A stretch of DNA of 49,043 nucleotides from Robiginitomaculum sp. (GTDB lineage Bacteria; Pseudomonadota; Alphaproteobacteria; Caulobacterales; Maricaulaceae). Below the pieces are notes generated by a model. That model ran no database searches and was not told the origin of the DNA. It saw only the letters and a program-made list of their open reading frames with translations. Each line of letters opens with the position of its first letter. Position 1 is the first letter of the stretch. The DNA lies in the NCBI GenBank assembly GCA_023301505.1, contig JALZUP010000053.1, positions 1-49,043 of the forward strand, read 5' to 3'. Shown here in pieces: positions 21,448 to 29,182 of the stretch. The position numbers were made by a program, and so were the translations under genes.

Positions 21448-21654
21448 AATAATCTCCAGTAGTTCTTTAGTAAGTTAGTGAGTTAGTTAGCTCAAACAGT
21501 GAAACAGCAAGAGAAGTTACTTGCCATATGTCTTATACAATTATTTCGGTGAACGCGCATGTGGCCTCACATTGAAATAATAAAATTAAAAGAAAAAGTC
21601 AATTAGATAACTTAGATTCTAAGTGTATCAAAACGATTCAAGTGGCCCGGTCAG
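21448..21654. promoter_or_regulatory. AT-rich intergenic region upstream of the 20920-21447 gene
   Basis: 207 bp with no gene. It contains GTTAGT direct repeats near 21473-21490, long A/T runs (21575-21600) and one copy of the CGGTCAGTTATG motif at 21648-21659, which covers the stop of the csrA-like gene. A promoter must lie here given the isolated downstream gene; no -35/-10 pair stands out enough to name. Confidence 0.4.
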
Positions 21655-21828
21655 TTATGCCCGATTTCTGGGCTCCATATTCAGCTCGTATGGATTCAAT
21701 CCCAATTGTGGATATTCTACCATTCCACTTTTAACGTGCCCAAACTGGCCAACTGGTAAGACCAGGGAGCTCATGGTGATGTTTTTCCACTGTCTCTCAG
21801 TCATCTGCATTGGGGACATAACTGACCG
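21648..21828. repeat. Pair of inverted 12-bp motifs in the csrA-like gene
   Basis: CGGTCAGTTATG at 21648-21659 and CATAACTGACCG at 21817-21828 face each other. The first covers the csrA-like stop, the second codes RSVM. The same 12-mer ends both arms of the inverted repeat at 17929-18194, and a one-mismatch copy is at 18116-18127. All five are in a 3.9-kb stretch. Confidence 0.7.
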
Positions 21829-22113
21829 AGCATAAAACACGCATTGATACGTATCAGAATCTTTGAAACTTTTGCTCACAACAGCCTTGCAACCTTGCAA
21901 AAAGGGAAACAGACTGCCATGATACACAGCGGAACCAACAAACTCACACTCATCAAGCTTAGACAAGCGGACCTCACCTCGATCCACTGCAAGGGCATCG
22001 TTTCTTGCAGTGACCCCAAGACGAACTTTGTCTCCTCGTATGGAGACTACATTTACAACGTAGTCAAGCCCAAGACAAAGGGCTTCATCAAGTTTTCTAC
22101 TCAATACTAGCAT
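21655..22113 (-). CDS. CsrA-like RNA-binding regulator with long C-terminal extension
   Basis: 152 residues. The first 50 are CsrA/RsmA-like: MLVLSRKLDEALCLGLDYVV, then SIRGDKVRLGVTARNDALAV and DRGEVR, keeping the N-terminal LxxSRK RNA-contact strand, the GDKVRLG core and the Arg of the C-terminal R-x-E element. CsrA is normally about 60-70 residues; here about 95 further residues of unknown fold follow (from SKLDECEFVG, with several Tyr, Met and Pro). CsrA binds GGA in hairpin loops to block translation. AGGAG precedes ATG 22113. Two copies of the CGGTCAGTTATG motif lie in the 3' half. Likely controls phage or host translation (inference). Confidence 0.8.
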   Translation of the reverse strand: MLVLSRKLDEALCLGLDYVVNVVSIRGDKVRLGVTARNDALAVDRGEVRLSKLDECEFVGSAVYHGSLFPFLQGCKAVVSKSFKDSDTYQCVFYARSVMSPMQMTERQWKNITMSSLVLPVGQFGHVKSGMVEYPQLGLNPYELNMEPRNRA

Positions 22114-22115
22114 CG

Positions 22116-22469
22116 TTACTCCTTCAAAACAGTTTGGTTAATGTTTAAACGTAAGATAGAATCTAATTTTCTTTGGATTTCAAGTAGATCAAAGTCCTTG
22201 AGTTCACCTTCACTCCAAGAAGCTGAATTCATAATGTAGCACAATGACTGAGCTAGGACTCCAACAGTAATTTTTAGAGCTTGGTCTTGCTCACGGGTAG
22301 CAACTTGAGCTAACGTGTTAGCTAAATACGCTAACCGAGTTCTTAAGTCTTTCGGTAGAGCCATAACTCTGTCTAGGCAATCAGCCTCTCTTAACATTGA
22401 TTGCGTAAGCTCTTCTGGGTTAATAGGTACTCTTTCGACAACACATTCTTTCAAAATGGTTGGGTTCAT
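22116..22469 (-). CDS. Unknown helical protein
   Basis: 117 residues, all helical (ELTQSMLREADCLDRVMALP then RTRLAYLANTLAQVATREQ). GGAGAAGG precedes ATG 22469, which overlaps the upstream stop. It directly precedes the csrA-like gene and may be coupled to it. No family recognised. Confidence 0.62.
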   Translation of the reverse strand: MNPTILKECVVERVPINPEELTQSMLREADCLDRVMALPKDLRTRLAYLANTLAQVATREQDQALKITVGVLAQSLCYIMNSASWSEGELKDFDLLEIQRKLDSILRLNINQTVLKE

Positions 22470-23020
22470 ACCTTCTCCACAATGACTCGAGGGCCAATTT
22501 TGTTAGGCATGTCTCCATGTTTACAAGGTGTGTCTGAGCCATCAAGCCGGAACTCACCTGGTTTGGCTTCGCGGACAGCAATAAAGCGCCAACCTTCGGG
22601 AATCTCATACGAGATACTTTTAGACAGCAGCCTCTTAATCTCAGGAACTACCTCTTGTATGCTAATCTTGTTTAGAGGTACACCAGTCCACTTGTCAACG
22701 AGATTGCAAATGTCGTAGACAAGGCCTTGGTACTTTACACGAGTAGCCTTCTCAAGCTCAAGAGTAGTAGTATGAGACGTCATGCGATTGATAACGTTCC
22801 TGTTTGAGTCAGCGTCTGCACAGGCTTCTGCCTCAGCAAGATAAACAAACTTGCCTATGAGGCGAGGGCGAGTCCAGACCTCAAAGCTACAGAACGTTTT
22901 AGCTAAGCCACTAGGGACTTTGTCAATTGGCAACTCATTACCTCCTCTCTTTTGACTCAAATACACCTCTCGCATGGCTTCGGCACCACGCTCAAAGTCA
23001 GTTTTAGTAGTTTTCATCAT
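22466..23020 (-). CDS. Unknown protein
   Basis: 184 residues from ATG 23020 (GGAAGG 6 nt upstream; ATG overlaps previous stop). Contains VKYQGLVYDICNLVDKWTGV and YEIPEGWRFIAVREAKPGEF. The C-terminal part, with SDTPCKHGDMPNKIGPR, is Gly/Pro-rich with one Cys-His. No known domain identified. Part of the small-gene run led by promoter B at 25.15 kb. Confidence 0.62.
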   Translation of the reverse strand: MMKTTKTDFERGAEAMREVYLSQKRGGNELPIDKVPSGLAKTFCSFEVWTRPRLIGKFVYLAEAEACADADSNRNVINRMTSHTTTLELEKATRVKYQGLVYDICNLVDKWTGVPLNKISIQEVVPEIKRLLSKSISYEIPEGWRFIAVREAKPGEFRLDGSDTPCKHGDMPNKIGPRVIVEKV

Positions 23021-23310
23021 CCAGCCTTCCAGGGACAAGGTAAGTCTTTGTTAATTCCTTGATGGTGAGCGGCATCACAACTAGGGTGCTCACAAGGGTG
23101 GTTAAGCTTATTGAGCTTTTCTACAATCTCCTCCAATTGAAACGAGTACAGAGATGCTTGAGAGGTTGCTTGAAAGAAGAACCAAAGTTGTTTGGAGCTG
23201 TTTCGCATTAACGTGCCCAAGTAAATGTCTGGAGCATTGTGGTCAAGGTGTTTGGTGAAGTGTACAACGTACTTGAGAGAGTGTTTGTGGTTGAATACTA
23301 CACTACCCAT
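23017..23310 (-). CDS. Unknown protein with His/Cys-rich tail
   Basis: 97 residues from ATG 23310 (GAGG 6 nt upstream). The first part alternates strands and helices (FNHKHSLKYVVHFTKHLDH). The C-terminal 25 residues contain HPCEHPSCDAAHH and a final CPWKAG, a possible zinc knuckle. No family recognised. Overlaps the genes on both sides by a few bases. Confidence 0.6.
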   Translation of the reverse strand: MGSVVFNHKHSLKYVVHFTKHLDHNAPDIYLGTLMRNSSKQLWFFFQATSQASLYSFQLEEIVEKLNKLNHPCEHPSCDAAHHQGINKDLPCPWKAG

Positions 23311-23557
23311 GCTGAGCCTCAGTACTGTCTTTCTCAAGGTAAAGTGGAGCGTATGCAGGTTTGGTACCGAACACTTGTCCGGCCAGTTTGTCCATCTGAG
23401 TTTGAAATGTATTGGTCTCAGCCTCCAGACGAATCATACGGCCACGGCGCTTCTGATACGCCTTGTAGAGAGCTCCACCTCCACCCTTACGAGCTTTAGA
23501 GCTAGCTCTACGTTTGGCTTGCTTCTTAGCTTTCTTGTGTTCAGTCTTCTTAGCCAC
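23303..23557 (-). CDS. Small highly basic protein
   Basis: 84 residues from GTG 23557, chosen for AAGGAGA 8 nt upstream; a longer frame lies inside denV. N-terminus VAKKTEHKKAKKQAKRRASS is a nucleic-acid-binding type tail, followed by AYQKRRGRMIRLEAETNTF as a helix. Overlaps the end of denV by 8 nt, so translation is coupled. It may bind DNA or RNA nonspecifically. Confidence 0.62.
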   Translation of the reverse strand: MAKKTEHKKAKKQAKRRASSKARKGGGGALYKAYQKRRGRMIRLEAETNTFQTQMDKLAGQVFGTKPAYAPLYLEKDSTEAQHG

Positions 23558-24182
23558 GATAGTTCTCCTTGACAGCGTTAACAAACTTTCGGCGCGCAAT
23601 AGCAAGATCAATATCAATGCGCCCAATGATACGATTCATGAAGGTAACATCGATCAGTGGATGATCGTTGAACGTTGGTAAGTCACCAAGTGTATTAGCA
23701 TCACACAATTCTGCAATGTGAGCAAACGACTCAGCGAAGTGAGTATAGCGGAAACGCTCGTTGGCAGCTTTGATCCACGAACGTGACGCCATTTTACGAA
23801 GCCACACTTCACCTTCGTCTGAAGTAACTAACTTCTCAATCAATCGACCTACAATCAAAGCACGGGCCTCAGCCGTTGGCTCCCAGTCTTGCAGCAATTC
23901 TTCAGGTTGACCTTGTTGCCAAGCTTCATGGTAAGGTTGTACATTGAAGCCACGAGCAATGCACTCTTTGTAAATGCGATCGTAGCGCTTGAGAAGGTAG
24001 CCAAGCTTGTTGTAAAAGAACCTCACGTGCCCCGTGCCAAGTGTGAAGACTTCAGGCAGCATGTTTAGGTTGTAACGTCCTGAAGCAATGACGTTTGGTA
24101 TTCGCTTGATTTCGCGGTGCTCAGCAAGTAAGTGCTGTTGCGTCAAGTCGCGTGGATCTATTCCTACGTTGATTCTAGTCAT
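23550..24182 (-). CDS. denV: Pyrimidine-dimer DNA glycosylase (T4 endonuclease V-like)
   Basis: 210 residues. N-terminus MTRINVGIDPRDLTQQHLLA, then EHREIKRIP, matches T4 endonuclease V, including Thr2 (the catalytic alpha-amino group) and the Glu in AEHRE (Glu23 of T4). GTGHVRFFYNKLGYLLKR and CIARGFNVQPY are also conserved. T4 DenV has 138 residues; this protein has about 70 more, C-terminal residues of unclear role. It removes UV-induced dimers by glycosylase and lyase action, suggesting a sunlit aquatic habitat (inference). Overlaps neighbours by 8 nt on each side. Confidence 0.88.
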   Translation of the reverse strand: MTRINVGIDPRDLTQQHLLAEHREIKRIPNVIASGRYNLNMLPEVFTLGTGHVRFFYNKLGYLLKRYDRIYKECIARGFNVQPYHEAWQQGQPEELLQDWEPTAEARALIVGRLIEKLVTSDEGEVWLRKMASRSWIKAANERFRYTHFAESFAHIAELCDANTLGDLPTFNDHPLIDVTFMNRIIGRIDIDLAIARRKFVNAVKENYRG

Positions 24183-24408
24183 TTAACTGTTTCTCCAAGT
24201 CTTCAGGGCTTGTTCCAAGGTCAAGTAGCTGCTTACGAACTTCATAGCATCTTATTTGCAAACCTAGCAATGATATTACTTTATCACGTCTAGGTGTAGG
24301 TCGTCGAAGTTCCCATTGCTGACACTCATATAGTAATGCTTTTTTGTGTGCGATAATCCGATCGTACTGGATATGAAGGTTACGCTTACGTTGATTAGTT
24401 AAGTTCAT
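24175..24408 (-). CDS. Small basic helical protein
   Basis: 77 residues from ATG 24408, with GGGAG 7 nt upstream and a 14-nt overlap with the zinc-ribbon gene. Helical and basic (NQRKRNLHIQYDRIIAHKK, LRRPTPRRDKVISLLGLQ). No family recognised; precedes denV with overlap. Confidence 0.62.
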   Translation of the reverse strand: MNLTNQRKRNLHIQYDRIIAHKKALLYECQQWELRRPTPRRDKVISLLGLQIRCYEVRKQLLDLGTSPEDLEKQLND

Positions 24409-24583
24409 TTTTGATCTCCCGAGTGGAGCCGTGACAATGAAGACAGGTACCATCAGAGTTTCTACCTGTTGTAGCAGCATCACAATCTAAGCATCTAAAG
24501 TAGCAAAGAGTCATTTGACCTGCGTCAGACTTAGCTTTGTTTTGAGCCAAGATACTGGCATCGGATACTTTACGATTGTGCAT
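24395..24583 (-). CDS. Zinc-ribbon protein
   Basis: 62 residues. The C-terminal half has RCLDCDA and, 16 residues later, CLHCHG, a four-Cys zinc ribbon. The N-terminal helix is basic. Such small ribbons bind nucleic acid or RNA polymerase. ATG overlaps the previous stop. Function otherwise unknown. Confidence 0.62.
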   Translation of the reverse strand: MHNRKVSDASILAQNKAKSDAGQMTLCYFRCLDCDAATTGRNSDGTCLHCHGSTREIKNELN

Positions 24584-24995
24584 CAGTCACCTGTACTTTT
24601 GTTGCGTCAGACCAGCTACGGATGATTGACAGGTTGAGAGTGGCAAGCACACCTACAAGCTGTTGGTTAGCTTTGAGCATTGTGCCCATAGTGTAGTGTT
24701 GCTTGCGAAGTGGCTTGTCGTTCAACTTGTCAAGAAGCTTAGCACATTGACCAAGTTTGTACAATGCAACTTGTGGGCTGTCGTCGTTGGTGACCAGAGT
24801 GGTCGGAAGTGAAGCATAAAACTTGTCGCGATGCTCTTCGTCGAGGTCACGCAGTTGTACGTTAAAGAAGTCTTGAACAAAGTCAAGATGACATACAAGG
24901 CCTTTAGCAATTGTGTTCTTTGCTTCAAGCTCAAGGTTTTCGAGAAGTAGCCATTGTGGGATTTCGCCGTGTTCCCAATCGTCGTCGTGTGTCAT
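24570..24995 (-). CDS. Unknown acidic protein, first gene after promoter B
   Basis: 141 residues, acidic N-terminus (MTHDDDWEHGEIPQWLLLEN), the rest helical (QVALYKLGQCAKLLDKLND, MLKANQQLVGVLATLNLS). It opens the operon that runs to the csrA-like gene and is therefore likely an early product, but has no recognised domain. Two hairpins lie in its leader. Confidence 0.62.
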   Translation of the reverse strand: MTHDDDWEHGEIPQWLLLENLELEAKNTIAKGLVCHLDFVQDFFNVQLRDLDEEHRDKFYASLPTTLVTNDDSPQVALYKLGQCAKLLDKLNDKPLRKQHYTMGTMLKANQQLVGVLATLNLSIIRSWSDATKVQVTDAQS

Positions 24996-25060
24996 TCAAT
25001 CTCTCCGTATTAGATTAATGTCGTCTATATTATTATCGGCTTTTAACACCGCTCAGCGCA

Positions 25061-25136
25061 CAGTAAAACTACTTTTTTACTGAAGTTGTCGCCTAGAGTG
25101 TTGAGTCGTTCGATGCTTCAAACAAACTCAACACTC
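25061..25136 (-). promoter_or_regulatory. Two leader hairpins downstream of promoter B
   Basis: A perfect 11-bp inverted repeat GAGTGTTGAGT/ACTCAACACTC (25096-25136) lies right at the expected 5' end of the promoter B transcript, and CAGTAAAA/TTTTACTG (25061-25082) follows. They could stabilise the transcript's 5' end or be an RNase III site. They sit within the 216-bp gene-free stretch 24996-25211. Confidence 0.55.
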
Positions 25137-25144
25137 ATACATAT

Positions 25145-25182
25145 ATTTTACCATGTCCATACTGTTGTGTAAATGCCAAACC
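25145..25182 (-). promoter_or_regulatory. Phage promoter B
   Basis: Minus-strand TTTACA (25173-25168), 17-nt spacer, TAAAAT (25150-25145) with TGG before it; upstream GGTTTGGCA as in promoter A. -35 and -10 are each one mismatch from the sigma-70 consensus. It drives the 25.0-21.7 kb operon. Confidence 0.78.
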
Positions 25183-25211
25183 ACACTAAATTGAAATTAA
25201 TATGGAAGTTA

Positions 25212-25739
25212 CTATCTAGACCTCTGGTAGAATCCATCAAGCAACTTTTCACAGCGATTCAAGCAAGTAACCAGTTCTTCGTAAGTCCACTCAGGCCTTG
25301 GACCTCCGTCATAGCTACGCGCAATGCCGTGTTTGAGAAGGAACTCACCAAGGTTATCTAAGTTAGTGGTAGCATTTGCAAAGTACAAAGTACCAATTGC
25401 TCTGCCAGCAAACTTAGGCTTAACTTCACTGATGAAGCGTAACTGCAAACCTTGTTCTTGACCTGAGTGGCACCAAGCTACGGTAACGTCACGAACCTTA
25501 CGACCTACTTCTTTGTGGAAAGAAGCTGAGGTGCGTACCTCAGGAGTGTCGGTTCCCAATACACGCATACCTCCTTTCCAATGCATGTTGTAGCCAACAT
25601 CGACTGTTCCTTTTATAGTGTCACCATCGTACACTTCAAAGTCAACTACAGGGTTGTCGTAAGTTCTACGCCGTGCTGCCTTCATTTGCAGAACACTAGC
25701 CAGATCAATCTTATCGTACTCTTTACTAGACTCACTCAT
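25212..25739 (-). CDS. Staphylococcal-nuclease-like (SNase) protein
   Basis: 175 residues. SNase landmarks in order: VYDGDTIKGTVDVG (metal Asp), GMRVLGTDTPEVRT (catalytic Arg, metal Asp and Glu), KFAGRAIGTLYF (second Arg after GR), LGEFLLKHGIARSYDGG, and a Trp helix. It would cut DNA or RNA at the 5' side of phosphates using calcium. It is ATGA-coupled to the polymerase gene. Possible jobs are host DNA breakdown or trimming. No signal peptide, so it acts in the cytoplasm. Confidence 0.8.
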   Translation of the reverse strand: MSESSKEYDKIDLASVLQMKAARRRTYDNPVVDFEVYDGDTIKGTVDVGYNMHWKGGMRVLGTDTPEVRTSASFHKEVGRKVRDVTVAWCHSGQEQGLQLRFISEVKPKFAGRAIGTLYFANATTNLDNLGEFLLKHGIARSYDGGPRPEWTYEELVTCLNRCEKLLDGFYQRSR

Positions 25740-27694
25740 TCACATTGCCCTTTCAAATATGGCCATCGCTGTTGGATTTCATCATACGGGATCATGTCTT
25801 CAGCATTAGAGGCTTCCAACCAGTTCTTATCTGAGTAGCCTCCAGCTGTACGGAGCGGTACACTTAGCGTAACTCGTGGATGCTCCATGATACAAGCTAA
25901 GTCTCGGTGCGTTTCGTACGTCGCCAATTCTTTAGGTATTTTGAACAACGTATTATCATGAACAGAAGCAACAAGTTTGATTCCTTTAGGTTTGCAGTAT
26001 TTCCACAGAGCTACAGTACGTTCTTTTTGAATGTCAGCTGCGGAGCTTTGGTTTAGAGAGTTGAATGCTTTGTGTGAGTGTGCCGCAAGTAGATGGCGGT
26101 GTCGTCCTGCAAGGTTTCTTACATACCCTCGCTGCTTGCATACTTTACCAGCTTGGTAAGATGTAGACTTCAGTGTGGGAAGGTTCTCATGGTAGTCACG
26201 GTAAACCTTCTTACCCATCTCACGAGCTAAAGTCATAAATAGAGGCTGATGTTGTTCTTGCTTAATCTCACCGGAGGCCAGTAAGTCATCGCACTTCTTC
26301 TTAAGAGGTTCAACTAGATCACTCTCAGTCATCAGTTTACTTACAAGTAACTCCTCACCTCCACCGAAACCCATCAAGAAGTTAACTGTCTTCGCAGGAC
26401 GCCTCTTGATTCCGATCATGTCTTTCACCCAGTTATGAAAATCAATATCTGGATTCTGGTTGTAGGCTGCAATAGCTCTAACATCTTCAGTGTAGTGCAC
26501 AATAGTTCTATACTCAATCTGACTATAATCAAGATCAAGAAATACGTAACCATCATCACAATCGATAAGCTCTTTTGCAGCTTTGTCCGCTTGTTGGAAG
26601 TTAGGAGCTTTACAAGATAGTCTCGCCGTTGATACCGCTTGATTGTAGTCACAATGTATCCGTCCGTCTTTCTGATACTTCAAGAAGCTGTTAAGGAACA
26701 ACGATTGAAATGTATTAAGCTTGCGATATTCGATGATCTTCTTAACAAGCTCAGTAGGAGCGTTCGGGTGAATCAAGTAATTCTTCAGAATGTGTTTGTC
26801 GAAACTAGGGTTGTTAGTTTCGTTACCCTGCTTGTCCTCAGTGTACCCTAAGATAGGCAGCCCGTACTGTGTACACAACACTTCAAAACAGTCATCACCT
26901 ACATGTGGACGGATTGCTCTACCTACAATCTCAGCAATCTCTTCCTCTAACTTCAGCATCTTACTCAAGGTAATCAGCTTTGTAATTTGCAACTGAGTAG
27001 GATTAACCTTAAGGCCCTCTGCTTCCATATCAAACAGTACGCGAGTAAGTTCAATCTCAGTGTTCCAAACGTCGATACAGTCATTGTGACGGCGATCCAA
27101 GCAATAGTGATACAACTGACGGTTAGTTAGAACATCCTGGCCACCGTACTCACCAAGTATGTCAATCGGTATACGGCCATAGTCCTTGTTGGTTTTACGG
27201 TATGGGTCTAGAGCTTCCTCATAGTGGTCAATGTCTACACGTAACCACACCTTGCTCAAGTGCGCAAGACCATAGCCTCCCTTGAACTTGCGATCGCTGT
27301 CAATGATCTTAGCTAGAGTTTGGGTACAAACAAGAACTATGTGGTCAAAGAACAAACCCAAGTCGTTGCGTAGCACATGAGTATCGAATTTGATGTTGTG
27401 GTTGACCCAGTGAGTTGCCTTGTCAAACAATACAGTTAAAAACGCCGTAACAGCTTGACGATCAATATTACGACCATGAGAGTGACCAATGGGAACATAC
27501 CACGATCCTTTGTGGTCATCAGCAGTTATGCAGATTCCTGCAATCCAGCAGTCGTGCCACGGGTTAACTGCTCTCTTGGTAGAGTCTCTACTAGTAGTTT
27601 CTAGATCTACAAATAGATACTTACTACCGACTAAGTGATAAGGTAGCTCAGACTCGTCTTGAACGATACGGACACCGTTGTCGCAAACTATCAT
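25736..27694 (-). CDS. Family A DNA polymerase with 3'-5' exonuclease domain
   Basis: 652 residues from ATG 27694 (ATGA overlap; GGAG 8 nt upstream); no 5'-3' exonuclease domain. Exo I is FVDLETTS (about residue 28). Polymerase motif A is DLDYSQIEYR (about 386), motif B KRRPAKTVNFLMGFGGG (about 433), motif C SVHDNTLFKI (about 578). Motif C normally reads HDE; here Glu is Asn (codon AAT). The O-helix Phe is retained, suggesting discrimination against dideoxynucleotides. It is the replicative polymerase working with the primase-helicase, ligase and ssDNA-associated protein. Confidence 0.93.
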   Translation of the reverse strand: MIVCDNGVRIVQDESELPYHLVGSKYLFVDLETTSRDSTKRAVNPWHDCWIAGICITADDHKGSWYVPIGHSHGRNIDRQAVTAFLTVLFDKATHWVNHNIKFDTHVLRNDLGLFFDHIVLVCTQTLAKIIDSDRKFKGGYGLAHLSKVWLRVDIDHYEEALDPYRKTNKDYGRIPIDILGEYGGQDVLTNRQLYHYCLDRRHNDCIDVWNTEIELTRVLFDMEAEGLKVNPTQLQITKLITLSKMLKLEEEIAEIVGRAIRPHVGDDCFEVLCTQYGLPILGYTEDKQGNETNNPSFDKHILKNYLIHPNAPTELVKKIIEYRKLNTFQSLFLNSFLKYQKDGRIHCDYNQAVSTARLSCKAPNFQQADKAAKELIDCDDGYVFLDLDYSQIEYRTIVHYTEDVRAIAAYNQNPDIDFHNWVKDMIGIKRRPAKTVNFLMGFGGGEELLVSKLMTESDLVEPLKKKCDDLLASGEIKQEQHQPLFMTLAREMGKKVYRDYHENLPTLKSTSYQAGKVCKQRGYVRNLAGRHRHLLAAHSHKAFNSLNQSSAADIQKERTVALWKYCKPKGIKLVASVHDNTLFKIPKELATYETHRDLACIMEHPRVTLSVPLRTAGGYSDKNWLEASNAEDMIPYDEIQQRWPYLKGQCE

Positions 27695-28104
27695 ACCCAT
27701 CTCTCCACTTCTATGCCAGCTGCAGTTAACAGGTTAATACCTGGGAAGCTATCCTCGGTCGGTGAGTCAAGTATTATGACGTCACTAACAGCTTGAGTTT
27801 GAATAATAGCCTGTGCACATCTTAAACAAGGTATCTTGTTTACAAAGCAGGTACAATCCTTATACCTAGGTGCTAGCTTAATACAAGCGTTGAGTTCAGC
27901 GTGAACACAACCACAAGGATCAGCACCTATAGTACAGTGATGAACCAGTCCATGAGGCCAACCATTGTAACCTATTGCAACAATCTCGCGAAGATCATAA
28001 GTCACGATCACGCAACCCACTGCAACCTTTTCACAGGTAGACAGTGAGGCTACGTTTCGTGTAATCTCAGCGAAGACATCTAACTTAACGCGTCTTCTAG
28101 ACAT
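27691..28104 (-). CDS. Deoxycytidylate (dCMP) deaminase
   Basis: 137 residues with the cytidine-deaminase zinc site: CGCVHAELNACIKLA (HAE with catalytic Glu) and NKIPCLRCAQAI (PCxxC). Also IGYNGWPHG as in dCMP deaminases. It makes dUMP for the phage thymidylate synthase. It overlaps the kinase upstream by 25 nt and the polymerase by 4 nt. Confidence 0.88.
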   Translation of the reverse strand: MSRRRVKLDVFAEITRNVASLSTCEKVAVGCVIVTYDLREIVAIGYNGWPHGLVHHCTIGADPCGCVHAELNACIKLAPRYKDCTCFVNKIPCLRCAQAIIQTQAVSDVIILDSPTEDSFPGINLLTAAGIEVERWV

Positions 28105-28622
28105 TGTAGTTTTTCGTGATAAAGGCTGATTATAGTCATCAAGTCTTCAGCAGTAGGCCAAAGCTTGTGCTTATCACAGTGAATGTGATAATTAATGTTG
28201 CAGTGCTGACTCAAGGTTGTCTTGCGATCAACTAAGTTTTTGTACTGCAGGTTAGCCTTGAGAATAGTCTCAAGATCATACATTTCGCGCTCTTGTAGTT
28301 TAGCGAAGCGCTGCTCGAGAAGACAGTCCTCAGCTGTAATAACAACTGTGAAGCAGCCTACCATTGTCAAGTGAGCTTCAATAATGTCAAGAGTCTGCGC
28401 TGTCAGAAGTAGACGATTTTTTGTCGCTAGCTTGTAGGCAATGTCCGACAGATGGAAGCGGTCTCTTACTGTGTGTTGATTGACAAGATCAATGTACCCT
28501 TGAGGTACCGGCCAGCTACCAGGTGGCTTGCTAATATGCTGATACAGCAAGCCTGCATTTAGCTCAATATCTTTACACAGTGAGGTCTTGCCAGTCATGT
28601 CGGCGCCTTCAATGATTATCAT
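28080..28622 (-). CDS. Deoxynucleoside monophosphate kinase-like P-loop protein
   Basis: 180 residues with an N-terminal P-loop (IIIEGADMTGKTSLCKD), a DRFHLSDIAY segment matching the thymidylate-kinase-like nucleotide-binding region, and a lid-like stretch of charged residues (LEQRFAKLQEREMYD). Most likely phosphorylates dTMP or another dNMP, joining deaminase, thyA and MazG in dNTP supply. ATGA-coupled to the MazG-like gene. Confidence 0.8.
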   Translation of the reverse strand: MIIIEGADMTGKTSLCKDIELNAGLLYQHISKPPGSWPVPQGYIDLVNQHTVRDRFHLSDIAYKLATKNRLLLTAQTLDIIEAHLTMVGCFTVVITAEDCLLEQRFAKLQEREMYDLETILKANLQYKNLVDRKTTLSQHCNINYHIHCDKHKLWPTAEDLMTIISLYHEKLQCLEDALS

Positions 28623-29182
28623 GACTCAGTTTCTTTCGTGGAGTTAAGGGAATTACGTGCAACGACTCGTGCTTTGATAGCTGCTAAGGTATTAGCAGGG
28701 CGTGAAGACATTTCTTTTGGCCGACCGCGGTGATTGATTAGTATGCGACGCAGGTTTGGAGGTACGTAACCTTCTCCTTTGTCTCGGACAATAGGAGAAT
28801 TAGCCTTGTTATCCTTAGTCATGTTTGATGTGTGAACTTCCATGAAGCCTAGATCAAGAGGCATGTCGAATATCTCGCCTGCACCTAGAGTCAAGTACAT
28901 AACATCACAAAGAGCGTCAAAGGCGGCAACTTCGTCAGATGCTAGAATCATCTCTGCTACCTCTTCAAGAATCTTAACTACTCGTACTAGTGTTGGGTTC
29001 TTGTCAAGTTTACCAGTTGACTCCATCTTCTCGACATAACTGTCAATTGAGCGAGCTATTTCTAAAGTGTCAGGGTCAGACACAAGCTCAAATCCTACTG
29101 ATTTGTCAGCTGAACCTTCACGTAGGTTCATCTTGTCAGCAAACTGGCCGGTCATCTGCATACCGTCGTGTATAGATATCAT
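28619..29182 (-). CDS. MazG/PRA-PH-like nucleotide pyrophosphohydrolase
   Basis: 187 residues. After a variable N-terminus, the all-alpha NTP-pyrophosphatase core appears: VKILEEVAEMILASDEV (EExxE metal motif), FDALCDVMYLTLGAGEIF (second metal site with D), then MEVHTSNMTK. The C-terminal 45 residues are basic and probably disordered. It may hydrolyse dNTPs or ppGpp-like nucleotides. The start overlaps the primase stop as TAATG. Confidence 0.78.
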   Translation of the reverse strand: MISIHDGMQMTGQFADKMNLREGSADKSVGFELVSDPDTLEIARSIDSYVEKMESTGKLDKNPTLVRVVKILEEVAEMILASDEVAAFDALCDVMYLTLGAGEIFDMPLDLGFMEVHTSNMTKDNKANSPIVRDKGEGYVPPNLRRILINHRGRPKEMSSRPANTLAAIKARVVARNSLNSTKETES

